Source: Thermoguttaceae bacterium (lineage in GTDB: Bacteria; Planctomycetota; Planctomycetia; Pirellulales; Thermoguttaceae). Taken from it: a stretch of DNA of 55,709 bases. Shown here piece by piece: positions 55,696-55,709 of the stretch (position 1 is the first letter of the stretch; the number at the start of each line of letters is the position of its first letter). Under the pieces are notes generated by a model. The model had not been told where the DNA came from, did no database searches, and saw only the letters and a list, made by a program, of their open reading frames with translations. The position numbers were made by a program, and so were the translations under genes. The stretch is from assembly GCA_025060325.1 (NCBI GenBank), contig JANXBW010000026.1:1-55709 (forward strand), written 5' to 3'.

Positions 55696-55709
55696 GCTCG
55701 ACTTCCCCA

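Noticed and set aside
1-55709. CRISPR arrays, rRNA and tRNA genes
   Set aside because: No regularly spaced repeat array and no T-arm-like GTTCRANNC with a cloverleaf was found in the gaps by eye; a tRNAscan run would settle the tRNA point.

Overview
The window reads as chromosomal DNA of a planctomycete, probably a Pirellulales-type and possibly thermophilic lineage such as Thermogutta; the genus is an inference from gene style, not a database match. The signs are Tat-exported or lipobox-less secreted proteins of families common in Planctomycetes (tandem DUF4159, GH123/DUF4091-like, beta-helix), an ECF sigma factor followed by a FecR/LamG membrane protein, a large protein with a DnaJ-like N-terminus and a DnaJ-type zinc finger, a SpoVG with an inserted zinc ribbon, and unusually long gaps between mostly single-gene units (many of 300 to 1400 bp).

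Layout. 1-3.2 kb: end of a membrane-anchored repeat protein, then a decayed IS630-family element. 3.2-8 kb: secreted beta-helix protein, a secreted TPR-like protein and a membrane-anchored VWA protein. 8-13 kb: Rrf2 regulator, ATP sulfurylase (sat) and a Tat-exported deacetylase-like protein. 13-18 kb: secreted GH123-like glycosidase, glgC, small membrane protein. 18-22 kb: nitrilase-family amidase, VTT/DedA membrane protein, ispE overlapping spoVG. 22-27.6 kb: DUF4159 protein, FecR/LamG protein with its ECF sigma factor, xseB. 28-34 kb: NAD(P)-binding beta-hydroxyacid-dehydrogenase-like protein, secreted unknown, Tat aldo/keto reductase, a small unknown plus TatD-like hydrolase, ispD. 34-42 kb: a 122-bp MITE-like element, tyrS, the DnaJ-like/pseudo-trypsin protein, cca. 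42-50 kb: addB and addA, a two-subunit helicase-nuclease. 50-55.7 kb: second decayed IS630 copy abutting a DUF2203 gene, nuoI, a RACo-like ASKHA ferredoxin and a LysR regulator.

Working together: addB/addA (recombinational repair of double-strand ends) with a separate xseB; ispD and ispE (two steps of the MEP isoprenoid pathway); Rrf2 next to sat (sulfate activation); LysR next to the corrinoid-activator-like protein. No rRNA, tRNA or CRISPR array was recognised. No clearly new multi-gene system is evident. The items most worth a second look are the IS630/MITE family (three copies sharing one terminus), the HtrA-like domain with Arg in place of the catalytic His, AddB with a degenerate Walker A motif, and the zinc-ribbon SpoVG.
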